Shown here: in pieces, positions 25,046 to 34,060 of the stretch
How the letters are laid out: every line of letters begins with the position of its first letter
Numbering within the stretch: the first letter of the stretch is position 1
DNA from: Actinomycetota bacterium
GTDB lineage: Bacteria > Actinomycetota > Actinomycetes > S36-B12
Assembly: GCA_005798555.1 (NCBI GenBank)
Contig: SYJA01000036.1
Coordinates: 1-58,981, forward strand
DNA length: 58,981 nucleotides
Reading direction: 5' to 3'
Translations under genes and position numbers: made by a program
The notes under the pieces: generated by a model
Database searches by the model: none
What the model was told of the DNA's origin: nothing
Seen by the model: the letters and a program-made list of their open reading frames with translations, nothing else

Positions 25046-27657
25046 TGCAAATCAACATCTTGCGCTTTGGCGCACTAGGCCCGTATCCGGGGGAGCATGT
25101 CATTGATTTCGACGCCCTCGGTGGCAGTGCACTTTTCATCATTGATGGCCCAACGGGAGCGGGTAAGTCCACGATCTTGGATGCCCTCGTTTTCGCGCTC
25201 TACGCAGATGTCTCGGGGTCAAGTTCCGATAAGCAGCGGCTGCGCTCCAACTTTGCGGCTGCCACGAGCCAATCCTTTGCCGAAGTCGAATTCACCACCG
25301 CGATGGGCCGATATCGGGTGCGCCGGACACCAGAGTTCGGGCGCCCAAAACTGCGCGGTGCCGGGCAGACCACGGTGCCGGCGACCACGAGGATCGAGCG
25401 CTCGACGGGCGCGAACTCATGGGAGCCGCTTTCAACCCGACACGGTGAGGCAAGCCTGGAGATTAGTAGGGCCATCGGGTTGGACAAGAATCAATTTCAG
25501 CAGACGGTGGTGCTCCCACAAGGTGAGTTCGCAACTTTCCTGCGGGCAAAGAGCGCCGACCGACAGGTGATTCTAGAACGGATCTTCGCCACGAGCCTGT
25601 ACTCGCAAATTCAGGAGAAGTTTGATGAGGAGCGGCGGGCTGCCGAGCGTGATCGCGTGGCTTCGCAGGGGCGAAAGCGCGATGCAGCCCAGCAGCTAAT
25701 CGGGCGTCTTACCGCGCACGGCGCATCCGCGCCTTCGTACGCTGCGGAAATTGAGCAGATCAACGCCATCGAAGATGCCAGTAGCACAAGTGTTTCGCAG
25801 GCGGTTGAGCAGCTGCTCTCGGTGCGCCGGCAGGCGGTTACGATTGCGGAAGACGAGCTGCAGGCGGCTGGTGCATTAGCCAGGAAGCAGGCAGCCTTGG
25901 TTGCCAATTTGGATAAGGCGCACGAGTTAGAAGCCAAGGCGACCACGGCGAGCGTGAAATTTGATGAAGCCATTGCAGCGCGGGCAAGTGCCGTTGAACT
26001 GCTTGCGGAGCACCGGAACATTATTGACGTGGTTGCCGCTGCGGAGGATTGTGATCTCGAGATTCATAAAGTCGGGGAAGAAATTGGCGCCCTAACGGAC
26101 TTGCAGAAGCGGGTGGCTGCGATGCCAGCGCAGCAGGCTGCAATCAAGCAGACTAAGTGCGATTTTTTCGACCTGCGCCACACCATCGAAGTCCTAAGTT
26201 CAGAGCGAGGCGAAGTCATCCCGGCCAGGTTGCAGGAACTAGCCGCGCACCTTCGAGGAGAGCAGCAGCGGGTTGAGTCTGAGGTAACCGCGGCGGCGGA
26301 CTTTCAAAACCGGCTCTTCGAGCAACGCCTAGCTGGCTTTTCGGCCGAGCTGAGCGGGCATCTGGTGCCGGGTGAGCCGTGCCCGGTGTGTGGATCCCTG
26401 GCGCATCCGGCACCGCGCGAAGCGGCGGTCGATCAGGTGTCCGAGCAGGATCTGGCACAGGCAAGAGCGCAATTGGAAAGGAAAAATGCCACCCGCCGCC
26501 AACTCGAGGGGCAAAGTGCAAAACTCGAGGTGGTGCTGACCGCGGAGCAAATCACCGAAGGGGTAGTAACGTCGACCGCCAGCGAATTGACTGATGCCGT
26601 TGAAGTTGATGTTGATGTTGATGTTGAAGTTGATCAAGCTCTGCGGCAATTACAACAACGCTTGACCGAGGTAACCGAGGAGTTAAGGCAGTCAGAGCTC
26701 GAGGCGGTGCGGTTGGGTACTTTGCAACTGGAGCAGGAGCAGGCTTACCAGCGGGGGCTCGCGGAGATTGCCGACGCGCTTGGAGCGGATGCGGATATAC
26801 CGGCACGTATTTCTGCGTTGAAGGCGGCCCGGGCAGCAATAGAAATGGTGCGCCGTACCAGCATGGCTGCTAGCCAAGCGGCCGAGATCAAGGCCGCGGC
26901 GCAGCAGGCCGCGTCCGAAACAGATGTTGTGGTTGACCCCGAAGCGCTCGCGGAGGCACGGCAGTTGCTAGCGGACTGCAGTGCGAGTGAGAAAGGCCTG
27001 CATGGTGTCCACGCGACCCTAATGGAGCTGGCCGATGGTGTTGCGGCTTTGGGAGCCGAATTGCTGGCTGCGGCGGTTGCAATGGATGATCTCGACGCAC
27101 GGATCGGCCCCATTATTCGAATTGCGGATGTCTTGAACGGGCGTGGAGCCAACACGATGATGCAGCCGCTGAAGGCGTTCGTGGTTCAGCAGATGTTCGA
27201 TGAGGTCATCTCGGCCGCCAATATTCGCCTTAGCCAGATGCTGGCGGGCCGATTCGAGCTAGTTGATACCGAAGGGGCAACCGGATTAGAGCGCTTATTA
27301 GGACTTGGCCTCGAAGTCCGGGATCTAGTGACGGAGACCAATAGGCGAACCGAGACCCTCTCGGGCGGTGAGACATTTTGCGCCTCGCTCTCGCTCGCAC
27401 TTGGGCTGGCTGACACCGTCAAGTCCCATGCTGGCGGTATCGAGATCGGGATGCTCTTCGTTGACGAAGGCTTTGGCGCGCTCGACCAGGATCGCCTAGA
27501 TGACGTAATGGCTGAATTACTCAGATTGCGGGCCGACGGACGCACCGTAGGGGTGATCAGCCATGTCAGTGAGATGAAGAAGATCATTCCGGAGCGAATC
27601 ACAGTGATCCCACTTGCCTCCGGTTTCGGCAGTACCCTTGAAGTCTCATGGATGTAG
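25045..27657 (+). CDS. sbcC: Exonuclease subunit SbcC (Rad50-like ATPase)
   Basis: 870 residues, shorter than the roughly 1000-1200 common for SbcC, so the coiled coil is short. Walker A GPTGAGKST at 35-43, Q-loop near VVLPQGEFATFLRAK, zinc hook C446-PV-C449, signature TLSGGETFCASLSLALGLAD, Walker B MLFVDEGFGALD, and a D-loop-linked switch in VGVISHVSEM. Long heptad-like arms flank the hook (about 170-440 and 460-690). An acidic Asp-Val repeat (about 519-530), encoded by a near-perfect 6-bp repeat at 26598-26635, interrupts the second arm. Forms the MR-type complex with SbcD. Confidence 0.93.
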   Translation: MQINILRFGALGPYPGEHVIDFDALGGSALFIIDGPTGAGKSTILDALVFALYADVSGSSSDKQRLRSNFAAATSQSFAEVEFTTAMGRYRVRRTPEFGRPKLRGAGQTTVPATTRIERSTGANSWEPLSTRHGEASLEISRAIGLDKNQFQQTVVLPQGEFATFLRAKSADRQVILERIFATSLYSQIQEKFDEERRAAERDRVASQGRKRDAAQQLIGRLTAHGASAPSYAAEIEQINAIEDASSTSVSQAVEQLLSVRRQAVTIAEDELQAAGALARKQAALVANLDKAHELEAKATTASVKFDEAIAARASAVELLAEHRNIIDVVAAAEDCDLEIHKVGEEIGALTDLQKRVAAMPAQQAAIKQTKCDFFDLRHTIEVLSSERGEVIPARLQELAAHLRGEQQRVESEVTAAADFQNRLFEQRLAGFSAELSGHLVPGEPCPVCGSLAHPAPREAAVDQVSEQDLAQARAQLERKNATRRQLEGQSAKLEVVLTAEQITEGVVTSTASELTDAVEVDVDVDVEVDQALRQLQQRLTEVTEELRQSELEAVRLGTLQLEQEQAYQRGLAEIADALGADADIPARISALKAARAAIEMVRRTSMAASQAAEIKAAAQQAASETDVVVDPEALAEARQLLADCSASEKGLHGVHATLMELADGVAALGAELLAAAVAMDDLDARIGPIIRIADVLNGRGANTMMQPLKAFVVQQMFDEVISAANIRLSQMLAGRFELVDTEGATGLERLLGLGLEVRDLVTETNRRTETLSGGETFCASLSLALGLADTVKSHAGGIEIGMLFVDEGFGALDQDRLDDVMAELLRLRADGRTVGVISHVSEMKKIIPERITVIPLASGFGSTLEVSWM

Positions 27658-27670
27658 TGCAACCTAACTT

Positions 27671-28522
27671 GTGAGCAAAAGAGAAATGTCCAGTGATTTT
27701 GATAAGGCGACCGCGGTATCCGAAATCGCGGCCGGGGTTTTCGAATGGGTGGTGCCCGACGGCTGGCAACAGGGCCGTGGCGCCTGGGGTGGATTACCAA
27801 TTGGGGCGCTTATCAATTGTGTTATTGCCGCCCAAAGCGGCGGCGGCTTTGGATCTGAGTTAAATGATGGCCAGCGGTTGGTGCGGTCGCTCAACTGCCA
27901 GATCTACGCGCCGGTATTGGTTGGTGTGCAGCGCGTCACCACCGCGTTGATCCACCGAGGCTCCGCGATGTCGACCTGGTCCGCCACCGTGACCGACGAA
28001 TCTGGTGCACCAACGGCCCAGTTGACCGCGATCACCGGATTGGATCGCGAGCTCGTTGACCCGCCGCTGGTTTCTAGTTGGTCCACGATCATGGCGCCAC
28101 AACTACCGCATTGGGAGCAGGTACCGGTGCTGGTGCTCCCTGGTTTCGCGCCCCTGTTTTCCAGTCATATTGAACAACGCCTCGTCGCAGGTATCCCGCT
28201 GAGCAATGGCCCGGCCCGGGCTGTGGGCTGGGTCCGGTTCCCGCACCAGTTGGCTTGGTCGGTCGCACAGGTTTTTGCCATTGTTGATGCTTGGTGGCCG
28301 ACCGTGCTAGCACCGCTGCAGCAGATTCGACCGATGGCCACGGTAAATTTCGCCGCCCATCTCATTGCTGATCCGGCCACTATCGCGCCGGCAGAGCCAT
28401 TGATCTTCGAGTCCTACCTCCTCGGTTCCAGTGGTGGATTCATGAGTGAGACCAGAAGACTTTGGACCCGAGATGGCCTACTGGTACTGGAGAATTTGCA
28501 GTCAATCGCCTTGATCCGTTAG
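27671..28522 (+). CDS. Acyl-CoA thioesterase family protein (TesB-like, 4HBT_3)
   Basis: 283 residues with two hot-dog-like halves: WQQGRGAWGGLPIGALINC in the first and FVGSSGGFMSETRRLWTRDG-like C-terminal strand (LLGSSGGFMSETRRLWT) in the second, fitting thioesterases that release free acids from acyl-CoA. The Asp of the second half needed in TesB enzymes is not unambiguous. GTG 27671 is used; ATG 27686 is equally possible. It is followed by a membrane alpha/beta hydrolase and a CoA transferase, consistent with acyl-CoA turnover. A tandem repeat with hairpin overlaps its stop codon. Confidence 0.7.
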   Translation: MSKREMSSDFDKATAVSEIAAGVFEWVVPDGWQQGRGAWGGLPIGALINCVIAAQSGGGFGSELNDGQRLVRSLNCQIYAPVLVGVQRVTTALIHRGSAMSTWSATVTDESGAPTAQLTAITGLDRELVDPPLVSSWSTIMAPQLPHWEQVPVLVLPGFAPLFSSHIEQRLVAGIPLSNGPARAVGWVRFPHQLAWSVAQVFAIVDAWWPTVLAPLQQIRPMATVNFAAHLIADPATIAPAEPLIFESYLLGSSGGFMSETRRLWTRDGLLVLENLQSIALIR

Positions 28523-28557
28523 GGCCGAGCCCGGATCCATCAGGGCCGAGCCCTGAT
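28513..28557 (+). repeat. Two tandem 21-bp repeats with hairpin at gene end
   Basis: Copies at 28513-28533 and 28534-28554 differ at few positions and both contain agggccgagccc. The second forms an 8-bp stem with a 3-nt loop (28539-28546 with 28550-28557). The first copy contains the TAG stop of the thioesterase gene. There is no T run, so any terminator role would be weak; it may stabilise the 3' end or attenuate read-through. Confidence 0.75.
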
Positions 28558-28592
28558 CGGCTCGTGCTGAAATGGGCTGGCAGGATACGCCC

Positions 28593-30629
28593 ATGAAGGT
28601 CACCAAAGCAGCGAACTCAGTTATCGGGTGGCTGGGTCCAGATCGGCCACTTGCCGAGCGTGTCGCATTATTTGCCGCCGCTGCTGCGGTTGGGCCCTCC
28701 TTCGAGCCCGGCCTGCAGCCGCGCCGGACCATCGATCAGGCGATCGCGACCGGGGTGATCTCGGCAACAACCCTGTCGGCGGTCACGGCAACTCAAAGTG
28801 CCATCGGCGCCCTCGGGCGAATAGCGACCAGGGGCCGAATAGATACCGCAGGCCACGGCGCACGCGTGCTGTTCGCGGTTGGTACCAACGCGATCGTGGC
28901 CGCATTAGCCGAGGGGTTGGCCCGGGCCATCCCACCGCGTGACGACGAACGACCCCGTCGCGGGCTACTTCGAGTAGCCGCACAACGCACCTCCCGGGTC
29001 GCCTTGGTCGGAGCCGCCGTGTCGGCGGTGGTAGGTGCCGGGGATGTGGTGTCTGAAAACACGCCTCGCAACGGCTGGTTGCTGCGGATTCCCCTCGCGC
29101 TTCCGGCCGGTATCGCGGTGTCCGCGTATGAGATTCACCGAGTCCATCGCAGTGCGCAGTCATTGGGCGACATGACGATAACAAAAGTGTCAACTAGAAA
29201 TTCGGTGCTAATTGCCATTGGAGTGGGTGCCGGTGTGCTCGGGCTGCAGGCTGGTGAGGATATCGTCGCAAAGGGTGTCTCACGGGGGATAAGTAAAGTC
29301 GCCCCCTCCTATGACGTGGTCTCGAACCCGGTCGGACACCTAGTCTCGATGGGTATTTTACTTGGCGTGCTAGGCGCTGGGTATGAGTACGCGGTACGTC
29401 GGGTTGAGCAAGGTGGCGCCGCCGTTGAACCCGCGTATAGCGAACCCCCAACTAGTAAATTTGTCTCGGGTGGTCCCGAGAGCTTAGTAAAGTTCGATTC
29501 GCTTTCGCGCGAGGGACGTCGATTCACGAACATGGTGCTTACTCGCACGGAGATTGAAGATGTGATGGGGGTGCCGGCTACCCATGATCCGATCAGGGCA
29601 TTTGTCGGTCTCGACACCGCCACCGAGGTTGAAGATCGCGTAGATGTCTTGATGGATGAACTCGTGCGCACTCGTGCGTTCGAGCGCGAGGTCTTGGTAT
29701 TTGCCTCGCCGACCGGATCGGGCTACGTGAATTACGTACTCGCCGAGGCCGTCGAGTATCTGACACTGGGCAACTGCGCGATTGCCGCCATGCAGTACTC
29801 AATGCTGCCGTCGTCAATGTCGTTAACTCGCACGGCCTTGGCCATTGAGCAAAATCGAGCCCTGATGCATGCCATCACGGGTTACCTGCGCGGCATGGAT
29901 CCCGATAAACGTCCGAAATTTGTGTTGTTCGGCGAGAGCTTGGGCGCGCTTACAATGCAAGACATCTGGCGCCGTCGAACCCTTGAGGCGGCCGAGCGTG
30001 ACTTCGTGCATTCATCCATCTTCCTGGGCACCCCCTCGGCCTCGCAGTTCGCCAAAGCCTGGCGGATCGACAAGGGTAGAGTGGATCCACGCGGGCGCAT
30101 CATCGAAGTGGATAACTTCGGGGAGTACCTGAACTTGCCAGATGAACGCAAGGTGGATGTCCGACACGTACTCATCAGCCACTATGACGACCCAATACCA
30201 AAGTTCGGCACCAATTTGCTGATGCGTGAACCTTGGTGGTTAGGTCCCGAGGAGATGCGTCCGCCACGGGTGCCAAAGTCATCAAAGTGGCGCCCGGGCA
30301 CCACCTTCGTCCTGACGGCAATTGATTTAGTGAATGCGATGGAGGTCGTTCCCGGTGTCTTTGGCCGCAGAGGCCATGATTACCGCGAGGACATCGCCCG
30401 TTTCGTCTCGGTCGCATATGACCTACCGGTGACACCAGCGCAGTTGCTGTCACTTGAGAAGGCGCTTCGTGAACGTGAACTGCAATGGGCGCAGCGTCGG
30501 TTGGTCTCAGAGCAGGTGGCACGGGCCAAGGAGGCGGTCTTCCGCGAGATGAAGTCGTGGGGGGTAAATAGCGGCGCCAATGACCCAGCTGCGGCCTGGC
30601 TGCAGCAGTTTGCCCCAAAAGCGAAATGA
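28593..30629 (+). CDS. Membrane-anchored alpha/beta hydrolase (Abhydrolase_9 family)
   Basis: 678 residues. The N-terminal half (about 1-270) contains several hydrophobic segments, the Abhydrolase_9_N type region. The C-terminal half begins near PESLVKFDSLSREGRRFT and holds the nucleophile elbow LFGESLGALT and FVHSSIFLGTPS. This two-part family occurs in mycobacteria and other actinobacteria as membrane proteins of unknown role; lipid or ester hydrolysis is a reasonable guess. ATG 28593 has AGGA 7 nt upstream; ATG 28572 is the alternative. The stop overlaps the CoA-transferase gene by 4 nt. Confidence 0.8.
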   Translation: MKVTKAANSVIGWLGPDRPLAERVALFAAAAAVGPSFEPGLQPRRTIDQAIATGVISATTLSAVTATQSAIGALGRIATRGRIDTAGHGARVLFAVGTNAIVAALAEGLARAIPPRDDERPRRGLLRVAAQRTSRVALVGAAVSAVVGAGDVVSENTPRNGWLLRIPLALPAGIAVSAYEIHRVHRSAQSLGDMTITKVSTRNSVLIAIGVGAGVLGLQAGEDIVAKGVSRGISKVAPSYDVVSNPVGHLVSMGILLGVLGAGYEYAVRRVEQGGAAVEPAYSEPPTSKFVSGGPESLVKFDSLSREGRRFTNMVLTRTEIEDVMGVPATHDPIRAFVGLDTATEVEDRVDVLMDELVRTRAFEREVLVFASPTGSGYVNYVLAEAVEYLTLGNCAIAAMQYSMLPSSMSLTRTALAIEQNRALMHAITGYLRGMDPDKRPKFVLFGESLGALTMQDIWRRRTLEAAERDFVHSSIFLGTPSASQFAKAWRIDKGRVDPRGRIIEVDNFGEYLNLPDERKVDVRHVLISHYDDPIPKFGTNLLMREPWWLGPEEMRPPRVPKSSKWRPGTTFVLTAIDLVNAMEVVPGVFGRRGHDYREDIARFVSVAYDLPVTPAQLLSLEKALRERELQWAQRRLVSEQVARAKEAVFREMKSWGVNSGANDPAAAWLQQFAPKAK

Positions 30630-31687
30630 CGACCGGACCACTTTCCGGATTGAGTTTTGTGGAGATGGCCGGTATCGGTCCGGCGCCGTTCGCCGCCATG
30701 GTGCTGGCTGATCTTGGAGCTACCGGTGTGCGGATTGAGTCGCCGGTGCCGCGCTTCCCCCTCCTGAGCGCGCAGTTCGACATCACGCGGCGCGGCCGTC
30801 CAGCAATGCGGTTGAACCTGCACGAGGAGGCGGATCTGGCCACCGCCCGCGATCTAATTGCGGGAGCCGACCTCGTCATCGAGGGTTATCGGCCCGGGGT
30901 GATGGAGCGACTAGGGCTGGGGCCGGCTGACTGCTTTGCCCGCAATCCGAAATTGGTTTTCGGTCGAGTGACCGGCTGGGGGCAAGATGGTCCCTTTGCG
31001 CACCGAGCAGGGCATGATCTTGACTTCATCGCGGCCGCCGGTGTTTTGGCGCATCTTGGTCGCCGCGGGCAACCGCCAACCCCGCCGCAGAACTTGGTGG
31101 CGGACTATGGCGGCGGGGCCATGTTGCTACTCGTCGGAGTGCTGGCCGCCCTTTGGGAGACACAGCGTTCCGGCATGGGACAAGTAGTTGATGCGGCAAT
31201 GGTCGACGGCAGCGCACTCTTAACGTCCATGATGCGAAGCCTTGCCGCGCAGGGGATGTGGTCACCTGATGTCGGGGTCAACATCCTTGACTCCGGTGCC
31301 CCGTTTTACGACGTCTACGCCACCGCGGACGGCAAGTGGCTGGCGGTGGCCTGCCTCGAGTCGGACTTCTTTGCTGAGTTCGTCAGAGTTTGTGGCCTCG
31401 ATACCTCCTGGCTTGAGCGGCAATACGATCCATCGTGCTGGGATCAGCTGCGCATGGTGATTGCGGAGGTTATCGCGACGCGCACCCAGGATTCATGGGC
31501 TGGAGTATTCGCGGAGGAGGATGCCTGCGTGGCTCCGGTATTGACAATGGACGAGGCGCCATTGCATCCGCAATTGGCTTATCGCGAGACGTTCGTAACC
31601 ATCGACGGCCAGGTGCAGCCGGCGCCAGCTCCGCGCTTTGGCCGAACGCCGGCGAGGTTGAAAAGCGATCAGTCACCAGGTGATTAG
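30626..31687 (+). CDS. CaiB/BaiF family III CoA transferase (alpha-methylacyl-CoA racemase-like)
   Basis: 353 residues. N-terminal GLSFVEMAGIGPAPFAAMVLADLGATGVRIE, then RPGVMERLGLGPADCFARNPKLVFGRVTGWGQDGP with the Asp-containing GHDLDFIAAAG segment, all typical of family III enzymes. Members move CoA between carboxylic acids or epimerise 2-methylacyl-CoA; the GHDLDF context with the preceding His favours the racemase branch (AMACR/Mcr). Coupled to the hydrolase gene by an ATGA overlap. The last 15 nt overlap the convergent transglycosylase gene. Confidence 0.85.
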   Translation: MTTGPLSGLSFVEMAGIGPAPFAAMVLADLGATGVRIESPVPRFPLLSAQFDITRRGRPAMRLNLHEEADLATARDLIAGADLVIEGYRPGVMERLGLGPADCFARNPKLVFGRVTGWGQDGPFAHRAGHDLDFIAAAGVLAHLGRRGQPPTPPQNLVADYGGGAMLLLVGVLAALWETQRSGMGQVVDAAMVDGSALLTSMMRSLAAQGMWSPDVGVNILDSGAPFYDVYATADGKWLAVACLESDFFAEFVRVCGLDTSWLERQYDPSCWDQLRMVIAEVIATRTQDSWAGVFAEEDACVAPVLTMDEAPLHPQLAYRETFVTIDGQVQPAPAPRFGRTPARLKSDQSPGD

Positions 31688-32230
31688 TTTCGAGTTCTCG
31701 AGGATTTTCTTGACGTAGTTAATGGTTTCCGGAAACGGGGGCACCCCGTCGTACTTCGTCACCGCACCGTACCCAGCGTTGTAAGCTGCGAGGGTGTTCG
31801 CCAGCCGATCCCCGGACACATCCTTGACTAGTCGCCTGTTGCGGCAGTTGAGTTCAGCCGCCGAAGCCAAGGCGTCGGCTGGATCCCAGATGCTGGTCTT
31901 GCCGTCTTTATTGGCGTCGATGCCGTAGGCCTGCCAGACCTCGGGCATGAACTGGGCAACACCGCGGGCGCCGGCGCCGCTTGCGGCCAGCGGATCCCAG
32001 CCGCTCTCGGCCTCCATTTGGGCGGCAAAGATGGCGAGTGGGATAGCTGGGCACCGGGCAGCCGCCTCGATCACCAAGTCTCGGTACTGGGCGGGCACCG
32101 GGGTGGGCCGGATCAGCCCGCGCTGTTGGGCGGCACCAAATACCCACCAACCGCCTGCGCCAACCAAGGCGACGACGACCAGGAGAACCAGGACGGACCG
32201 CAGCGCCCGACCCCCATTGCTCCTAGCCAC
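31673..32230 (-). CDS. Membrane-anchored lytic transglycosylase (SLT domain)
   Basis: 185 residues. An N-terminal anchor (about 11-30) is followed by a goose-lysozyme-type SLT domain. The catalytic Glu is in QMEAESGWDPLA, followed by GARGVAQFMPEVWQAYGID and the LAAYNAGYGAV box. It cleaves peptidoglycan glycan strands outside the membrane. A small Ca-binding-like DANKDGKTS loop is visible. GTG 32230 has TACCGT 6 nt upstream. Divergent from the GTPase gene. Confidence 0.88.
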   Translation of the reverse strand: MARSNGGRALRSVLVLLVVVALVGAGGWWVFGAAQQRGLIRPTPVPAQYRDLVIEAAARCPAIPLAIFAAQMEAESGWDPLAASGAGARGVAQFMPEVWQAYGIDANKDGKTSIWDPADALASAAELNCRNRRLVKDVSGDRLANTLAAYNAGYGAVTKYDGVPPFPETINYVKKILENSKLITW

Positions 32231-32236
32231 TAGGTC

Positions 32237-32242
32237 ACGGTA
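32237..32242 (-). promoter_or_regulatory. -10 element, leaderless transglycosylase gene
   Basis: TACCGT on the minus strand, 6 nt before GTG 32230. Confidence 0.45.
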
Positions 32243-32279
32243 ACCCGAAGGCCTCCGGTCGGTGCTATCGACATCCGGG

Positions 32280-32285
32280 TACGGT
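32280..32285 (+). promoter_or_regulatory. -10 element, leaderless GTPase gene
   Basis: TACGGT, 6 nt before GTG 32292; no Shine-Dalgarno. Confidence 0.45.
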
Positions 32286-32291
32286 GGCTAA

Positions 32292-33482
32292 GTGGCCGGC
32301 GATTCCAGCTCGAAAGTCCCTGATCTAGACCAAGCTCAGGTCGAGACCATGTTTGAGCAGAAACTGGCTGAGGCATTCGCCGCCCTGGGTACTTTCAATC
32401 TCGCGGTCTTCGGCAAGACCGGGGTCGGCAAGTCCACCTTGGTCAATGCGGTTTTCGGACGTGATGTTGCCCGCACCGGAGTTGGTCAACCAGTCACCAA
32501 AGGCTTGGTCTACTACCGTCACCCAGATGGCTTCCTTGGTCTTTATGACGCGGAAGGCTTCGAGACCGGCACCTCGGGCAATGTAATCCTCGAGGGCCTG
32601 CGCAGGTTGGTCAGCGAACATGGTCAGCGCGCCATCGACCAACGCATTCATGCGGTCTGGTACCTAGTCCGCTGGTCGGATCGTCGATTCGAACAGGCGC
32701 AGGCAGGGTTCGTGCGGGCCTTACATGATCTTGGGCTGCCGGTAATTGTTGTTATGACCCAGGTTCCTACTCGCGACGGGCAGATACACCCAGAAGCCCT
32801 CGAATTTGCTGCCTACATCGAAAGTATGGGATTGCCACTTGCTCCCGCCGGGCGAGTCGTCCTTACCAACGCCTTGGTTGACACCTTCACCGCAGCACCG
32901 GTGTTCGGCCTTCAGCACCTACTGGATGAGACCTACGATGTGGTTCCGGTCGCGGCCGAGCGCGCCTTGACAGCGGCTCAGGTACTTGATCTAGGACGTA
33001 AAAAAAAAGCCGTCGCTGGCATCGTTAATCAAGCGGCGGTCCTAGCCGCCGGGATCGGTGCGACACCAATCCCGTTCGCCGATGCAGCGCTGCTTGTGCC
33101 AAACCAGGTTGCGATGATCGCTCGAATCACCGCTGCCTACGGATTGCCACCGAGTCGGACCCGGGCACTTGCAATTGCCGGCTCCGTGGTCTTGACCGGC
33201 GGTGCCACGATGGCGGGAAAGTACGCGGTTACCAATCTCTTGAAGTTCGTGCCAGGTGGTGCCATCGCCGGCTCGGCGATTTCGGCAACCGTTGCGGGTG
33301 CTCTCACCAAGGCGGTGGGGATGGCATGGGCAAGGGTCTGCGAATACGCAATGAGTTTGACCCCAGAAGGCCGGGATGCTTTTCTGGCGAGTTCTGAGGT
33401 CACCGAGAAGTTCGTCGGGTTCCTGAAAGCCGGCAGTTCGGCTTCCGGGATCGCTAAAGCGGCTAAGCGCGCTCTAACCTAA
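32292..33482 (+). CDS. P-loop GTPase with C-terminal membrane-associating domain
   Basis: 396 residues. The G domain has G1 GKTGVGKSTLVNAVFG, G3 YDAEGFETG (DxEG variant) and a degenerate G4 (MTQVPTRDG instead of NKxD), as in IRG/dynamin-like and DUF697-linked GTPases. The C-terminal half (about 245-390) is rich in alanine, glycine and valine with hydrophobic helices such as AVLAAGIGATPIPFADAALLVPNQVAMI, typical of the DUF697-like region that meets membranes. Function unknown; membrane or cell-envelope dynamics is a guess. A run of nine A at 33000-33008 encodes three lysines between the two halves. Followed after 54 nt by a small alanine-rich protein. Confidence 0.75.
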   Translation: MAGDSSSKVPDLDQAQVETMFEQKLAEAFAALGTFNLAVFGKTGVGKSTLVNAVFGRDVARTGVGQPVTKGLVYYRHPDGFLGLYDAEGFETGTSGNVILEGLRRLVSEHGQRAIDQRIHAVWYLVRWSDRRFEQAQAGFVRALHDLGLPVIVVMTQVPTRDGQIHPEALEFAAYIESMGLPLAPAGRVVLTNALVDTFTAAPVFGLQHLLDETYDVVPVAAERALTAAQVLDLGRKKKAVAGIVNQAAVLAAGIGATPIPFADAALLVPNQVAMIARITAAYGLPPSRTRALAIAGSVVLTGGATMAGKYAVTNLLKFVPGGAIAGSAISATVAGALTKAVGMAWARVCEYAMSLTPEGRDAFLASSEVTEKFVGFLKAGSSASGIAKAAKRALT

Positions 33483-33536
33483 GGTAATGACTTAGTCCAC
33501 CCCTCGCCAAGGAAGAAACCAGAAAAAGGAGAGTCC

Positions 33537-33950
33537 ATGAAAAAAGTGCTCCTAGCGCTCGCGGCGGCCGCCGGTGCCGCCGCCGGCGTAATCATCTGGA
33601 AGCGCCGTGGCTCCGTCTCAGCTCTAAGTGAGGCCACCGAAACCTGGCCGAAGTCAGTTGCCTCGGCAGCCGATGTCGCTGCCGGGGGAGTTGCCTCTGC
33701 TGCCGAAGTCGCGGCCAAGGTAGCCGATCGTGCAGCGCAGGCGGTTACCGACACCGCTGCCAGTGTTGCTGATACCGCGGAGGCGGCTGGCGCCTCGGCT
33801 AAGAGGGCCGCAAAGCAAACTGCGTCGGTGGCCCAGGAACTTGCAGATACCGCGCAGGATGCAGCAGCGGTCGCTGCAAAGAAAGCTGAGACCAAACAGG
33901 GGACCGCTAAGAAAGCCGCTGCCAAGAAAGTAGTCAAGCCCGAGGCGTAA
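33537..33950 (+). CDS. Alanine/lysine-rich single-pass helical protein
   Basis: 137 residues. A short N-terminal hydrophobic segment (MKKVLLALAAAAGAAAGVIIW) ends in WKRRG, giving a single anchor or uncleaved signal. The rest is low-complexity Ala/Val/Lys/Asp with 11-residue-like amphipathic periodicity (VADRAAQAVTDTAASVADTAEAA), like LEA, apolipoprotein or phasin-type helices, ending in a basic KKAAAKKVVK tail. AAGGAG lies just before the ATG. Placed with the GTPase gene on the same strand, so a shared envelope or lipid-body role is possible; nothing identifies it further. Confidence 0.65.
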   Translation: MKKVLLALAAAAGAAAGVIIWKRRGSVSALSEATETWPKSVASAADVAAGGVASAAEVAAKVADRAAQAVTDTAASVADTAEAAGASAKRAAKQTASVAQELADTAQDAAAVAAKKAETKQGTAKKAAAKKVVKPEA

Positions 33951-34060
33951 TTGACCGGTGCCCGTGCGCTTTGAGCGAACTGGGGCACAGCGGTTACGTC
34001 AGGAATTAATAGTTGATGCACAATACTGGCTAGGGTCTAGTAGTTTTCGGGAGGTTGGTC

